A DNA stretch of 64,000 nt from UBA8514 sp034933685. GTDB taxonomy: Bacteria > Bacillota > Clostridia > Lachnospirales > Anaerotignaceae. This document shows, in pieces, positions 33,825 to 42,667 of the stretch (position 1 is the stretch's first letter; each line of letters opens with the position of its first letter). The notes beneath the pieces are model-generated. The model was not told the DNA's origin and made no database searches. It saw only the letters and a list, made by a program, of their open reading frames with translations. Location of the stretch: contig JAYFNB010000017.1 in the NCBI GenBank assembly GCA_034933685.1, positions 310,001 to 374,000 of the forward strand. The letters are read 5' to 3'. Both the position numbers and the translations under genes were made by a program.

Positions 33825-34553
33825 ATGTTAGAGTTAAGAAACATATCATACACTGTTGAAGGTGAAAAAGATATTATTAATGATGTTAGTTTGAAGATAG
33901 AGGATGCAAAATTTATTGTTATCACAGGGCCTAACGGAAGTGGTAAAAGCACCCTTGCAAAAATTATTGCAGGCATTGTTACGCCTACAAGTGGTCAAAT
34001 TTTATTTGATGGACAAGATATTACCCAAATGAGCATTACGGACAGAGCAAAGAGGGGCATTAGTTTTGCATTTCAGCAGCCGGTGAGGTTTAAAGGAGTT
34101 ACAGTTAAAGACCTTATAAACCTTGCAAGTGGAGAAAACCTTTCTACGGCTGATGCCTGTCAATACCTTTCTGAGGTTGGTCTTTGTGCAAGAGATTATA
34201 TCGACAGAGAGGTGAATGCATCACTTTCAGGAGGAGAACTTAAAAGAATTGAAATAGCAACAATTATGGCTAGAAAAACAAGAATTTCAGTTTTTGATGA
34301 ACCAGAAGCTGGCATTGATATTTGGAGTTTTAAAAACCTTATTGATGTTTTTGAAAAGATTCATAGTGAAATTAAAGGTTCTATTATTATAATTTCTCAT
34401 CAAGAAAGAATACTTAATATTGCTGATGAAATTATTGTGCTTGCAAATGGAGTGATTGCAAGCCGTGGCACTAAAGAGGAAATTATGCCAGCATTACTTG
34501 AACAGGCGGAAATGGCGTATTCCGGATGTCAATATTACAGGGAGGAGGAATGA
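33825..34553 (+). CDS. sufC: Fe-S cluster assembly ATPase SufC (SmsC)
   Basis: A 242-residue ABC-type ATPase. Walker A GPNGSGKST is near residue 36, the signature SLSGGELKR near 139, and Walker B ISVFDEPEAGID near 160, where the EAGID variation is the SufC hallmark. SufC energises the Fe-S scaffold. GAGGAGGAAC precedes the ATG. The only partner is one SufB/D-like gene downstream; sufS, sufU and a second SufB/D gene are absent, which is the minimal SMS arrangement of anaerobes. Confidence 0.94.
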   Translation: MLELRNISYTVEGEKDIINDVSLKIEDAKFIVITGPNGSGKSTLAKIIAGIVTPTSGQILFDGQDITQMSITDRAKRGISFAFQQPVRFKGVTVKDLINLASGENLSTADACQYLSEVGLCARDYIDREVNASLSGGELKRIEIATIMARKTRISVFDEPEAGIDIWSFKNLIDVFEKIHSEIKGSIIIISHQERILNIADEIIVLANGVIASRGTKEEIMPALLEQAEMAYSGCQYYREEE

Positions 34554-34555
34554 TT

Positions 34556-35476
34556 ATGAACGACGACATTAGAGATATTCTGCTTGCAGAAGTTGCGGAT
34601 TTGCATAAAGTACCAGTTGGTGCATACAATATAAGATTGAACAGCCAGCTTGATGGACGAAACTCCACAAAAAACATTGAAATAGTTGGAAAAACAGATA
34701 AAAGTGGTATTGATATAATAATAAAACCAAATACTAAAAACGAGAGTGTTCATATTCCTGCCCTTGTAACCCAGGCTGGAGTACATGACCTTGTTTATAA
34801 CGATTTTTACGTTGGTGAAAATGCAGATATTCTTATTGTTGCAGGTTGTGGCATACACAATGATGGAAGCCAAAACAGTGAACATAATGGTATTCATAGA
34901 TTTTTCCTTGGCAAAAATTCCAAAGTTAAATATGTTGAAAAGCATATTGGAACAGGTGAAGGCACGGGAGAAAGAATAATAAATCCTCAAACAGTTATTG
35001 AGGCTGAAGAAGGCAGTTATATTGAGCTTGAAACAACACAGCTTAAAGGCGTTGATTCTACAATAAGAACAACAAAGGCACATGCCAAGGCAGGGGCAAA
35101 GGTTGTTGTTAAAGAAAAAATATTGACCCATGGAAAACAGTTTGCAGAAACAAGGTTTGAAATTGATATGGATGGAGATGATTCAAGTGTAAGCCTTGTG
35201 TCTCGTTCAGTAGCAAAGGATGATTCAAAGCAGAAGTTTGTGTCTATTATAAATGGAAATGCTCGTTGCATAGGTCATTCAGAATGTGATGCAATTATTA
35301 TGGATAATGCAGTGGTTACCGCCGTGCCTGAAATAACTGCAAACAATGTAGAGGCATCGCTAATACATGAGGCGGCAATAGGAAAAATTGCTGGAGAACA
35401 GATTATAAAGCTTATGACATTGGGTCTTACAGAGCAAGAGGCAGAAGCACAAATTGTTAATGGCTTTTTAAAATAA
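34556..35476 (+). CDS. SufB/SufD-family Fe-S scaffold (SmsB-like)
   Basis: A 306-residue protein with the SufBD beta-helix core: segments like HIPALVTQAGVHDLVYNDFY, ADILIVAGCGIHNDGSQ near residue 96, and CIGHSECDAIIMDNAVVTAVPEI near 238, where the HSECDAI motif carries conserved Cys and Asp. The typical C-terminal SufBD sequence IHEAAIGKI is near 275. It is much shorter than SufB (~470). The ATG at 34556 is chosen because GGAGGAGG is then seven bases away. sufC ends two bases before it, so the two are tightly coupled. Confidence 0.9.
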   Translation: MNDDIRDILLAEVADLHKVPVGAYNIRLNSQLDGRNSTKNIEIVGKTDKSGIDIIIKPNTKNESVHIPALVTQAGVHDLVYNDFYVGENADILIVAGCGIHNDGSQNSEHNGIHRFFLGKNSKVKYVEKHIGTGEGTGERIINPQTVIEAEEGSYIELETTQLKGVDSTIRTTKAHAKAGAKVVVKEKILTHGKQFAETRFEIDMDGDDSSVSLVSRSVAKDDSKQKFVSIINGNARCIGHSECDAIIMDNAVVTAVPEITANNVEASLIHEAAIGKIAGEQIIKLMTLGLTEQEAEAQIVNGFLK

Positions 35477-35503
35477 AAGCTATCCTTATAAGGAGGTGCT
35501 AGT

Positions 35504-35950
35504 ATGGGTTTTGATTTAAGTTTAACTACTGTTTGGCTTATCTTATTTGTAATTTTTGTTGTGGCAGAGGTTGTAACGGCAGGAGCTTTGGTGTCAATAT
35601 GGTTTTGCATAGGCTCTCTTGCAGCAATGGTTGCCGCTAGGGCAGGCACACATATTATGGTGCAGGTCGTTGTTTTTTTAGTAGTATCAGTTGCACTGCT
35701 TATACTTACCAAACCATTTATTAAGAAGGTGCTGAAACAAAAAAATGAGCCTACAAACGCCGATGTAATAATTGGGCGTATTGGTGTGGTTGTTGAGAAT
35801 ATTAACAACCTTGAAGAAAAGGGTGCCGTTAAAATTGATGGCAAGATATGGACAGCAAGAAGCCTTGAAGATGGCAGAGAGATACAAAAAGACAGTAAAG
35901 TTAAAATTGTTAAAATTCAAGGGGTTAAGGTGTTGGTAGAGGAAGTATAA
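35504..35950 (+). CDS. NfeD-like membrane protein
   Basis: A 148-residue NfeD of the short class without a protease domain. Hydrophobic segments lie at about 9-30, 33-50 and 50-70; the C-terminal 70 residues form the OB-fold domain with IGRIGVVVENINNLEEKGAVKIDGKIWTARS. NfeD pairs with stomatin-like SPFH proteins in membrane microdomains; the next gene is exactly such a protein. AAGGAGGTG precedes the ATG. Confidence 0.92.
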   Translation: MGFDLSLTTVWLILFVIFVVAEVVTAGALVSIWFCIGSLAAMVAARAGTHIMVQVVVFLVVSVALLILTKPFIKKVLKQKNEPTNADVIIGRIGVVVENINNLEEKGAVKIDGKIWTARSLEDGREIQKDSKVKIVKIQGVKVLVEEV

Positions 35951-35966
35951 AAAGGAGAGATGAAGT

Positions 35967-36908
35967 ATGGAATTAATACCTATCATTGTACTTGTAGTAG
36001 TAATACTTGTAGTTGTAGTAAGTAATTTTAGAGTGGTTCCACAGGCATATGTTTATGTTATTGAAAGACTTGGAGCTTACTATACAACATGGGGTACAGG
36101 TTTACATTTTGCACTTCCTATTTTAGACCGTGTGTCTAAAAAGGTTAATTTAAAGGAATTGGTTGCTGATTTTCCACCACAGCCTGTTATTACAAAAGAT
36201 AACGTTACAATGCAAATAGATACAGTAATCTATTTACAAATCACTGACCCTAAGCTTTATGTATACGGTGTTGATAACCCAATTAGAGCCATTGAGAACC
36301 TTACAGCAACAACTCTTAGAAACATTATTGGTGACTTAGAACTTGACCAGACACTTACATCACGTGATATAATTAATTCTAAAATGCGTATTATACTTGA
36401 TGAGGCTACAGACCCATGGGGCATTAAGATTAACCGTGTTGAGCTTAAAAATATTATGCCACCTAAGGAAATTCAAGATTCCATGGAAAAACAAATGAAG
36501 GCAGAGCGTGAAAGACGTGAGAAAATTCTTCAGGCAGAAGGTGAAAAGAGAAGCGCAATCCTTGTGGCAGAGGGTGAGAAGGAAAGTACAATTCTTCGCG
36601 CTGAAGCTTCGAAGGCATCTGCCATACTTGCGGCTGAGGCAGCGAAGGAATCTACAATAAGACGTGCAGAAGGTGAAGCTGAAGCGATTATGAAAGTTCA
36701 GCAAGCAACGGCTGAAAGTATTAAATTGCTTAATGAGGCATCACCACAGAAAGGTGTTATTGCTATAAAAAGCCTTGAAGCATTTCAGAAAGCCGCTGAT
36801 GGGCAAGCAACAAAGATTATTATTCCGTCAGAAATTCAGGGGCTTGCAGGGTTGGCAACAGCATTTAAAGAGTTGGCAGTTGATGACAAGCCAAAACTTA
36901 CAAAGTAA
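35967..36908 (+). CDS. SPFH/stomatin-family protein (QmcA-like)
   Basis: A 313-residue protein: an N-terminal hydrophobic anchor (about residues 2-20, rich in Val), the SPFH domain (RVVPQAYVYVIERLGAYYTTW near 22 and DGV-like IDTVIYLQITDP near 93), and a long coiled coil from about 170. The coiled coil contains five 11-residue units beginning ILQAEGEKRSA, ILVAEGEKEST, ILRAEASKASA, ILAAEAAKEST and IRRAEGEAEAI. This hendecad layout is typical of large SPFH cages. It forms an NfeD/SPFH pair with the preceding gene. Confidence 0.94.
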   Translation: MELIPIIVLVVVILVVVVSNFRVVPQAYVYVIERLGAYYTTWGTGLHFALPILDRVSKKVNLKELVADFPPQPVITKDNVTMQIDTVIYLQITDPKLYVYGVDNPIRAIENLTATTLRNIIGDLELDQTLTSRDIINSKMRIILDEATDPWGIKINRVELKNIMPPKEIQDSMEKQMKAERERREKILQAEGEKRSAILVAEGEKESTILRAEASKASAILAAEAAKESTIRRAEGEAEAIMKVQQATAESIKLLNEASPQKGVIAIKSLEAFQKAADGQATKIIIPSEIQGLAGLATAFKELAVDDKPKLTK

Positions 36909-36953
36909 AACCGATTACAGATAGACTGATTTGAAGAGTTGTGATGAACGTAC

Positions 36954-36984
36954 AAAAGCCACAAGCATTTTGCTTGTGGCTTTT
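36954..36984. terminator. Bidirectional intrinsic terminator
   Basis: Stem AAAAGCCACAAGC with GCTTGTGGCTTTT and loop ATTTT, between the convergent SPFH and EamA genes. Confidence 0.92.
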
Positions 36985-36992
36985 AGATTTAT

Positions 36993-37901
36993 TTATGGCT
37001 TTGCAGTAGCTTGCGAAAGATTTTCTAAGGATTTGATTTTAACCTCACGCATTGCCTTAAATGAGGAATATCCAACGGCGGTAAGAATTATTGTTCCGCC
37101 TATAAGCTCCCGCACACTTGGCACTTCGTGAACAAATATAAAAGCAAGAAAAATACCATATAATGGTTCTAAGCAGGTTATAATACTGGCTGTTTGAGCG
37201 CTGACGCCTTTAAGCCCAGTTATGTACAGTAACCTTGAAAACAAGGTGAATATAATACTAAATATCATAAATGTACCTATTTGTGTGGAACTCATTGGTT
37301 TAATGCCCACTATAATAACAAGGGGAAGAAGGATTATAAAAACAATTGCCTGTTCGTAAAATGAAATAACAATTCCCTTGTAGTTTTTAATGTATTTTCG
37401 TTCCAGAATCGAAACGAGGGCAAAAGTTACGCCAGAAAATATGCCTTCCATAACGCCTATGAACATATTGTTTCCTATTTCAACCTTAGGCACAACAAAG
37501 GCTACACCGGAAAATGCAACTATTGCAACTAAAACATCGCTTTTTTTTAGGCGCTCTTTAAAAAATAATGGCTCTAAAAAGGTTGCAAAAATGGGGCATG
37601 TGGAAAAAGTGAGTAATGCTATTGCTACAGTTGAAATTTGTACGCTGTGGTAAAATGCAAGCCAATGCACAGCCAGTATTGCACCCATAAGCAGTACAAG
37701 AAGATAATCTTTTTTACAGTTAAGCCGGATTGAGATGCCTTTTACCTTAAAAAATATGCCCATTATTACAGCGGAAAACAACACTCTTCCTGCCACAATA
37801 ACATAGGTTGGTTGGTCAATTAGCTTTCCAAACAGGCTTGCAGAACCAAACATGGCAACCGCCAAATGCACAATTAATAAACTTCTATTTTTATTATCCA
37901 T
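36993..37901 (-). CDS. EamA/DMT-family transporter
   Basis: A 302-residue protein with about ten membrane segments and two EamA repeats, typical of drug/metabolite transporters such as amino-acid or metabolite exporters. Repeat 1 includes the LVLLMGAILAVHWLAFYHSVQ motif and the FLEPLFFKERLKKSD boundary; repeat 2 includes CLEPLYGIFLAFIFVHEVP. The start ATG at 37901 follows GAGGATT; a longer TTG form is less likely. Substrate unknown. It is transcribed from a clear promoter and is convergent with SPFH. Confidence 0.88.
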   Translation of the reverse strand: MDNKNRSLLIVHLAVAMFGSASLFGKLIDQPTYVIVAGRVLFSAVIMGIFFKVKGISIRLNCKKDYLLVLLMGAILAVHWLAFYHSVQISTVAIALLTFSTCPIFATFLEPLFFKERLKKSDVLVAIVAFSGVAFVVPKVEIGNNMFIGVMEGIFSGVTFALVSILERKYIKNYKGIVISFYEQAIVFIILLPLVIIVGIKPMSSTQIGTFMIFSIIFTLFSRLLYITGLKGVSAQTASIITCLEPLYGIFLAFIFVHEVPSVRELIGGTIILTAVGYSSFKAMREVKIKSLENLSQATAKP

Positions 37902-37940
37902 AAAAAAATCCTCAATTCCCAAGTGTATTTTTTATTCACA

Positions 37941-37968
37941 ATTATAGCACTGTTTTTCATAACGTCAA
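37941..37968 (-). promoter_or_regulatory. Promoter for the EamA transporter
   Basis: On the minus strand, TTGACG (37963-37968) and TATAAT (37941-37946) with a 16-base spacer. Confidence 0.72.
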
Positions 37969-38005
37969 CATGTTTGCGTAAAACAGGCAAAAACATAGAA
38001 TTTAG

Positions 38006-38034
38006 TTGTTTGAATGTATATAAAGTGATATAAT
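38006..38034 (+). promoter_or_regulatory. Probable promoter for glmM-glmS
   Basis: TTGTTT at 38006-38011 and TATAAT at 38029-38034 with a 17-base spacer, 48 bases before glmM. Confidence 0.55.
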
Positions 38035-38081
38035 ACTTTAGTTAGAGGTTACATATTTGCATTTAAGGAGGAATTTACCCC

Positions 38082-39431
38082 GTGGGAAAGTTGTTTGGCA
38101 CAGACGGAGTTAGAGGGATTGCTAACACGGAACTGACAGGTGAATTAGCATATAATTTAGGTAGGGCAGGCGCATACGTTCTTACAAAGGAAACAGACCA
38201 TGCACCTAAAATTTTGGTTGGTATGGATACAAGAATGAGCGGAGATATGTTGGAAAGTGCCCTTGTGGCAGGCATTTGCTCAGTTGGGGCGCACGCAGTA
38301 TTAGCCGGTGTTGTTCCTACACCAGCGGTCGCATATTTAGTGCGAAAGTACAATTTGGATGCTGGTGTTGTTATTTCAGCATCTCACAATCCTGTTGAAT
38401 ATAACGGAATTAAGTTTTTTAATAAAGAAGGCTATAAATTACGTGATGAGCTTGAAAATGAAATTGAAGACATACTTTTTAATAGAATAGAAATTCTTCC
38501 GCAGCCTATTGGTGGTAATGTAGGCACAAAATCCATTTCGGAGGACGCAATAGAGGATTATATTCAGTTCTTAACAAAGTCCTGCCCTATAAGGCTGGAT
38601 GGAATTAAGGTGGCACTGGATTGCTCTAATGGGGCGGCATACAAGGCAGGCCCTATTTCTATACTTAATCTTGGAGCGTCTATGTGCATTATTCATAATG
38701 AGCCTGATGGTATGAACATCAATAAAAACTGTGGCTCTACACATATGGAGGATTTGAAAAAATTTGTTGTAGAAAATGGCGCAGATATTGGCTTTGCTTT
38801 TGACGGTGATGCTGACAGATGCCTAGCTGTTGATGAAAATGGTGAATTAATAGATGGTGACAAAATACTTGCCATTTGTGGCTTGGATATGAAAAACAAT
38901 GGTATATTAAAAAATAATACCATTGTTGGCACAGTTATGAGCAACCTGGGGTTTATTATGATGGGCAGGGAAAACGGAATTAGTATTGAACAGGCAAACG
39001 TTGGAGACAGATATGTGCTGGAAAAAATGATTGAGGGCAATTATAACATTGGCGGAGAGCAGTCTGGGCATATTATTTTCCTCGACCATAACACCACAGG
39101 AGATGGGATTCTTACAGCAATTAAAATGCTTACTGTACTTAAAAACAGCGGTAAAAAAGCATCCGAGCTTGCAGGCGTGATGGAAGTTATGCCACAGGTG
39201 CTTGTTAATGCAAAAGTAAATAACCTTAGAAAAAATGTCTACATGAAAGTTGAAGAGATTAAAACTGCAATAGACCAGCTTTCAGCAAAATTTGCTAATG
39301 AAGGTAGGGTTCTTATAAGAACATCGGGTACAGAACCACTTGTAAGGGTAATGATAGAGGGAAAAGATATAGATTTAATGAACGAAGAAGCCAATAGGCT
39401 TGCAAGGCTTATTGAAGAAAAGCTTCAGTAA
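38082..39431 (+). CDS. glmM: Phosphoglucosamine mutase
   Basis: A 449-residue phosphohexomutase making glucosamine-1-phosphate for peptidoglycan. Seen: FGTDGVRGIAN at the N-terminus, the phosphoserine loop VISASHNPVEYNG near residue 100, the metal-binding DGDADRC near 244, and the C-terminal phosphate site RTSGTEPLVRVM near 416. Starts at GTG after AAGGAGGAATT. glmS follows 19 bases later, so the two steps of amino-sugar synthesis share an operon. Confidence 0.97.
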   Translation: MGKLFGTDGVRGIANTELTGELAYNLGRAGAYVLTKETDHAPKILVGMDTRMSGDMLESALVAGICSVGAHAVLAGVVPTPAVAYLVRKYNLDAGVVISASHNPVEYNGIKFFNKEGYKLRDELENEIEDILFNRIEILPQPIGGNVGTKSISEDAIEDYIQFLTKSCPIRLDGIKVALDCSNGAAYKAGPISILNLGASMCIIHNEPDGMNINKNCGSTHMEDLKKFVVENGADIGFAFDGDADRCLAVDENGELIDGDKILAICGLDMKNNGILKNNTIVGTVMSNLGFIMMGRENGISIEQANVGDRYVLEKMIEGNYNIGGEQSGHIIFLDHNTTGDGILTAIKMLTVLKNSGKKASELAGVMEVMPQVLVNAKVNNLRKNVYMKVEEIKTAIDQLSAKFANEGRVLIRTSGTEPLVRVMIEGKDIDLMNEEANRLARLIEEKLQ

Positions 39432-39450
39432 ACATTGAGGAGGCAAAACT

Positions 39451-41286
39451 ATGTGCGGAATAGTTGGGTATATAGGATCTAAGCAGGCACCATCAATACT
39501 TATGGATGGTTTAAGTAAGTTGGAATACAGAGGGTATGATTCTGCTGGAATAGCAGTGCATGATGGTACAAGAATAAACATGCTTAAAGCGCAAGGGAAG
39601 CTTGTTAACCTTGCACAAAGGCTTGAGATGAACCCAGTAAAGGGCATGGCAGGTATTGGGCATACTAGATGGGCAACACATGGTGCGCCTAGCGATATTA
39701 ACTCGCACCCACACATGAGTGAGGACAGAATGATTGCCGTAGTTCATAACGGCATTATAGAAAATTATATGGAAATAAAAGAGGAACTTGGCAAAAAGGG
39801 ATATCGTTTTGTTTCCGAAACCGACACCGAAACAGTTGCCCATCTTATGGATTACTACTATAAGCAGGGTCACGGATTTTTGGAAAGCGTATTTATGGTG
39901 CTGGAGAGAATAGAAGGTGCATATGCCCTTGGTATTCTTTGCAAAGACTATCCTGATACACTTATTGCGGCAAGGAAGAATTGCCCGCTTGTAATTGGCA
40001 AGGGTGAGGGTGAGAACTTTATTGCCTCTGACATACCTGCAATTTTGCACCATACCAGAGAGGTATATTTCCTTAATGACAATGAAGTTGCAGTGATTAA
40101 AAAAGACTCTATTGATATTTTTGACAGAGAAAAGAATAAGGTAGAAAGAGATATTTTCCATGTTAATTGGAATATCGATGCTGCAGAAAAAGGTGGCTAT
40201 GACCACTTTATGCTTAAAGAAATTAATGAACAGCCTAAAATTGTTCAGGATGTACTTTCAAGAAGAATGAAAGAGGACGAAACGGAGATAAATCTTGAAG
40301 GTATAACCCTTAAAAAAGAGGACTTAGATAACATAGATAGAATTTATATTGTTGCTTGTGGCACAGCGTATCATGCAGGCTTAGTAGGAAAGCATCTTAT
40401 TGAAAAAATTGCAAGAATACCTGTTGTTGCAGATGTTGCAAGTGAGTTTAGATATAAAGACCCAATTTTAGATGAAAGAACACTGCTTATTGTTGTATCT
40501 CAAAGTGGTGAAACAGCAGATACTCTTGAAGCACTTAGAATTGCAAAGAGAAATAAGGCTAGAGTTTTAGCTATTGTTAACGCAGTTGGCAGTTCTATTG
40601 CTCGTGAGGCAGACGACGTTTTCTATATCCTTGCTGGGCCTGAAATTTCTGTTGCATCAACAAAGGCATTCACAGCACAGGTAGTGGCTATGGAGCTTAT
40701 TTGTTTGCATATTGCCATGGAGATGGGTAAAATGACAAAGGAAGAATTTGCAGCTGTAAGAGATGAATTATATGCTCTTCCTGGACGCATTGCTGAGGTT
40801 ATACAAAAATGTGATACAGAGAGCAAGCTTGCCCAGAAATATATTCAAAGTAAAAATGTTTTCTACATTGGTAGAGGTCTTGATTATTTGGTAAGCATGG
40901 AAGGCTCACTTAAGCTTAAGGAGATAGCATATCTGCACAGCGAGGCATATGCCGCAGGTGAGCTTAAACATGGACCTATAGCTATGATTGAGGATAGCAC
41001 ACTGGTAATCGCAATGCTTACACAAGAAGAACTTTTTGAGAAGACCTTATCCAACATTAAGGAGGTTAAGGCAAGAGGAGCAAAAGTTATTGCCATTGCA
41101 TTAAAAGGCAACGAAAGCTTCAAAAGTGAAGTGGACGACGTTATCTATGTTCCGCGCAGTGGGTGGATGACAGCACCGATTATTGCAAACGTAACAACAC
41201 AATTGTTTGCATATTACGTTGCAAAAACTCTTGGCACAGATATTGACCAGCCAAGAAATTTGGCTAAATCCGTAACAGTAGAGTAG
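39451..41286 (+). CDS. glmS: Glutamine-fructose-6-phosphate aminotransferase
   Basis: A 611-residue enzyme making glucosamine-6-phosphate. The N-terminal glutaminase begins MCGIVGYIG with catalytic Cys 2, and contains HTRWATHG and the EIKEELG region. Two SIS domains follow, with SQSGETADTLEA near residue 350 and AYAAGELKHGPIA near 500. The C-terminus AKSVTVE is the family end. GAGGAGGC precedes the ATG. The 19-base gap from glmM leaves no room for a glmS ribozyme; feedback by that route is absent here. Confidence 0.97.
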   Translation: MCGIVGYIGSKQAPSILMDGLSKLEYRGYDSAGIAVHDGTRINMLKAQGKLVNLAQRLEMNPVKGMAGIGHTRWATHGAPSDINSHPHMSEDRMIAVVHNGIIENYMEIKEELGKKGYRFVSETDTETVAHLMDYYYKQGHGFLESVFMVLERIEGAYALGILCKDYPDTLIAARKNCPLVIGKGEGENFIASDIPAILHHTREVYFLNDNEVAVIKKDSIDIFDREKNKVERDIFHVNWNIDAAEKGGYDHFMLKEINEQPKIVQDVLSRRMKEDETEINLEGITLKKEDLDNIDRIYIVACGTAYHAGLVGKHLIEKIARIPVVADVASEFRYKDPILDERTLLIVVSQSGETADTLEALRIAKRNKARVLAIVNAVGSSIAREADDVFYILAGPEISVASTKAFTAQVVAMELICLHIAMEMGKMTKEEFAAVRDELYALPGRIAEVIQKCDTESKLAQKYIQSKNVFYIGRGLDYLVSMEGSLKLKEIAYLHSEAYAAGELKHGPIAMIEDSTLVIAMLTQEELFEKTLSNIKEVKARGAKVIAIALKGNESFKSEVDDVIYVPRSGWMTAPIIANVTTQLFAYYVAKTLGTDIDQPRNLAKSVTVE

Positions 41287-41366
41287 GGCATTGAACCAAA
41301 ATTGAATTTGTTTAGCATCGCAGATTTAAATCGTGTAGGCGGAATTCATTTCCACCGAAACGCAAA

Positions 41367-41417
41367 AAAAAGGCAGTGTTTTCAAGGCTTTAGCCTGAAG
41401 TGAAAACACTGCCTTTT
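41367..41417 (+). terminator. Strong intrinsic terminator after glmS
   Basis: A 16-base stem AAAGGCAGTGTTTTCA with TGAAAACACTGCCTTT, loop with a small GGCTTTAGCC hairpin, and T-run. Confidence 0.95.
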
Positions 41418-41431
41418 GGCATATCGATACC

Positions 41432-41487
41432 TAAAACAAGTCAGCTTGCACCTTGTTTTAAAGGGAGCAGACTTTGTCTGCTCCCTA
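41432..41487 (-). terminator. Tandem hairpins after the G5/3D gene
   Basis: A perfect stem GGGAGCAGAC with GTCTGCTCCC (loop of three bases) lies four bases past the stop codon of the minus-strand gene. Next to it is TAAAACAAG with CTTGTTTTA at 41432-41460. The T-run on the minus strand is short, so termination may use both. Confidence 0.7.
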
Positions 41488-41490
41488 ATT

Positions 41491-42471
41491 TTAACCAAGA
41501 ATATAGATAGTTACGTTACGTCTGCCCCAACTGAAGGCTTCATTTTTTGTTTCATAGCAAAGGTCAATTTTGTTTCCTTTTATTGCACCACCACAGTCTT
41601 CAGCAATACCATAGCCATAGCCTGGTATGTAAAGTTCGGTTCCGTAAGGAATTATGTTGGGGTCAACTGCTATACTACCTTTTTTAGCAACTGTACCCGT
41701 TGCTGTAATGCCGCTGCAACCTGCATCATATGGTGTATAGCCTGTAGCAGTTACGCTAATAGCAGATGTATACTCATATCCATCAATAGTTGGTGCTTTT
41801 GGGGCAGGGTCTGCAGTACCCACCTCAATAATTTTATTTACGGGCTGAGCCACAACAACTTTTGATATTTCTTCTGAGGAAACAAGTTCAGTACCCTCAT
41901 AAGTGTTTTTTATAGTTATTGTTGCTTCTCCTGTTATACCTTCAAGAATAACACGTTCTTCGCCCTTTACAAGGCTGTCAGTTTCAACGGTGTCCGTTCC
42001 AAAAGGAATTTCCTGCATTTCAGTTACAATAGTTTCTTTCAATGTTGTTATGTTTATGGTCATTTTTGCGTTTGTCTTAGTTGATTCAGTAATATCGTTT
42101 AAAGTGTATTTTGAACCGATATTCTCTTTGTAGTCGGCAAGAACTTCGCCAACAGTTTGCTTGCTTGTGTAAATCATTCTTGGTGAGCCGTCGATATTGA
42201 GGGTAATTGGGAATGCTCTTTTTATTTCAATATAATCGTTGGCTACTAATTTGTCATCAAGTCCCTTAGAGATGTAGTCTTCATTTTTAAGGGTAATTCC
42301 AATCTCTGTCAAAAATTCTCCAACAGTTTCAGTGGAAGTGGAGAATTTTTCGTCTAAATCAAGGTCTACAACCTCAACAGTCTTTTTGTCGCCGTTATAG
42401 GCGGATACTGTGCCTGTGCAGATAATAAGTGAGATTATTACCATTAAAAGCACTCTTAGTCGTTTTGTCAT
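41491..42471 (-). CDS. Secreted G5/3D-domain cell-wall protein (YabE-like)
   Basis: A 326-residue protein with a signal peptide (hydrophobic about residues 7-24). Two ubiquitin-like DUF348 repeats follow, then a G5 domain near residues 150-215 (VKGEERVILEGITGEATITIKNTYEG), and a C-terminal 3D domain with ATGYTPYDAGCSGITATG, GSIAVDPNIIPYGT and GKIDLCY-like NKIDLCYETK, carrying the three Asp. This matches YabE/Rpf-like wall hydrolases acting on peptidoglycan. GAGGAGGT precedes the ATG. A structured leader precedes it. Confidence 0.92.
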   Translation of the reverse strand: MTKRLRVLLMVIISLIICTGTVSAYNGDKKTVEVVDLDLDEKFSTSTETVGEFLTEIGITLKNEDYISKGLDDKLVANDYIEIKRAFPITLNIDGSPRMIYTSKQTVGEVLADYKENIGSKYTLNDITESTKTNAKMTINITTLKETIVTEMQEIPFGTDTVETDSLVKGEERVILEGITGEATITIKNTYEGTELVSSEEISKVVVAQPVNKIIEVGTADPAPKAPTIDGYEYTSAISVTATGYTPYDAGCSGITATGTVAKKGSIAVDPNIIPYGTELYIPGYGYGIAEDCGGAIKGNKIDLCYETKNEAFSWGRRNVTIYILG

Positions 42472-42565
42472 TTTTACCTCCTCGGATATTCGGTTATTCT
42501 AGTATATGGTACAACTTTAATTTCAATACCGTTTTTATCCTCTTAGTTTATTATTGACCATTTTT

Positions 42566-42631
42566 GTAAGATTAATCATTTGCAGGAAAAAAGAATATAC
42601 CGTGCTAGATATATTCTCCATTAATCTTTAC
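42566..42631 (-). promoter_or_regulatory. Nested-hairpin leader or attenuator of the G5/3D gene
   Basis: On the minus strand the predicted transcript starts near 42632 with GTAAAGATTAAT, which pairs with ATTAATCTTAC about 50 bases later. Inside is AGAATATA with TATATTCT, a hairpin followed directly by six T, an intrinsic terminator shape. The two stems nest. This could be a 5' stabiliser or an attenuation device. Confidence 0.6.
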
Positions 42632-42638
42632 GACTATT

Positions 42639-42667
42639 ATTTTAACACATCTGTAACATTTATGCAA
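42639..42667 (-). promoter_or_regulatory. Promoter for the G5/3D gene
   Basis: On the minus strand, TTGCAT (42662-42667) and TAAAAT (42639-42644) with a 17-base spacer. Confidence 0.65.

Noticed and set aside
39432..39450. glmS ribozyme upstream of glmS
   Set aside because: Only 19 bases separate glmM and glmS; there is no space for it, and none was seen before glmM.
41416..41865. A 149-residue plus-strand open frame rich in Cys and Asn
   Set aside because: It is antisense to the G5/3D gene, crosses its terminator, and has no ribosome site.
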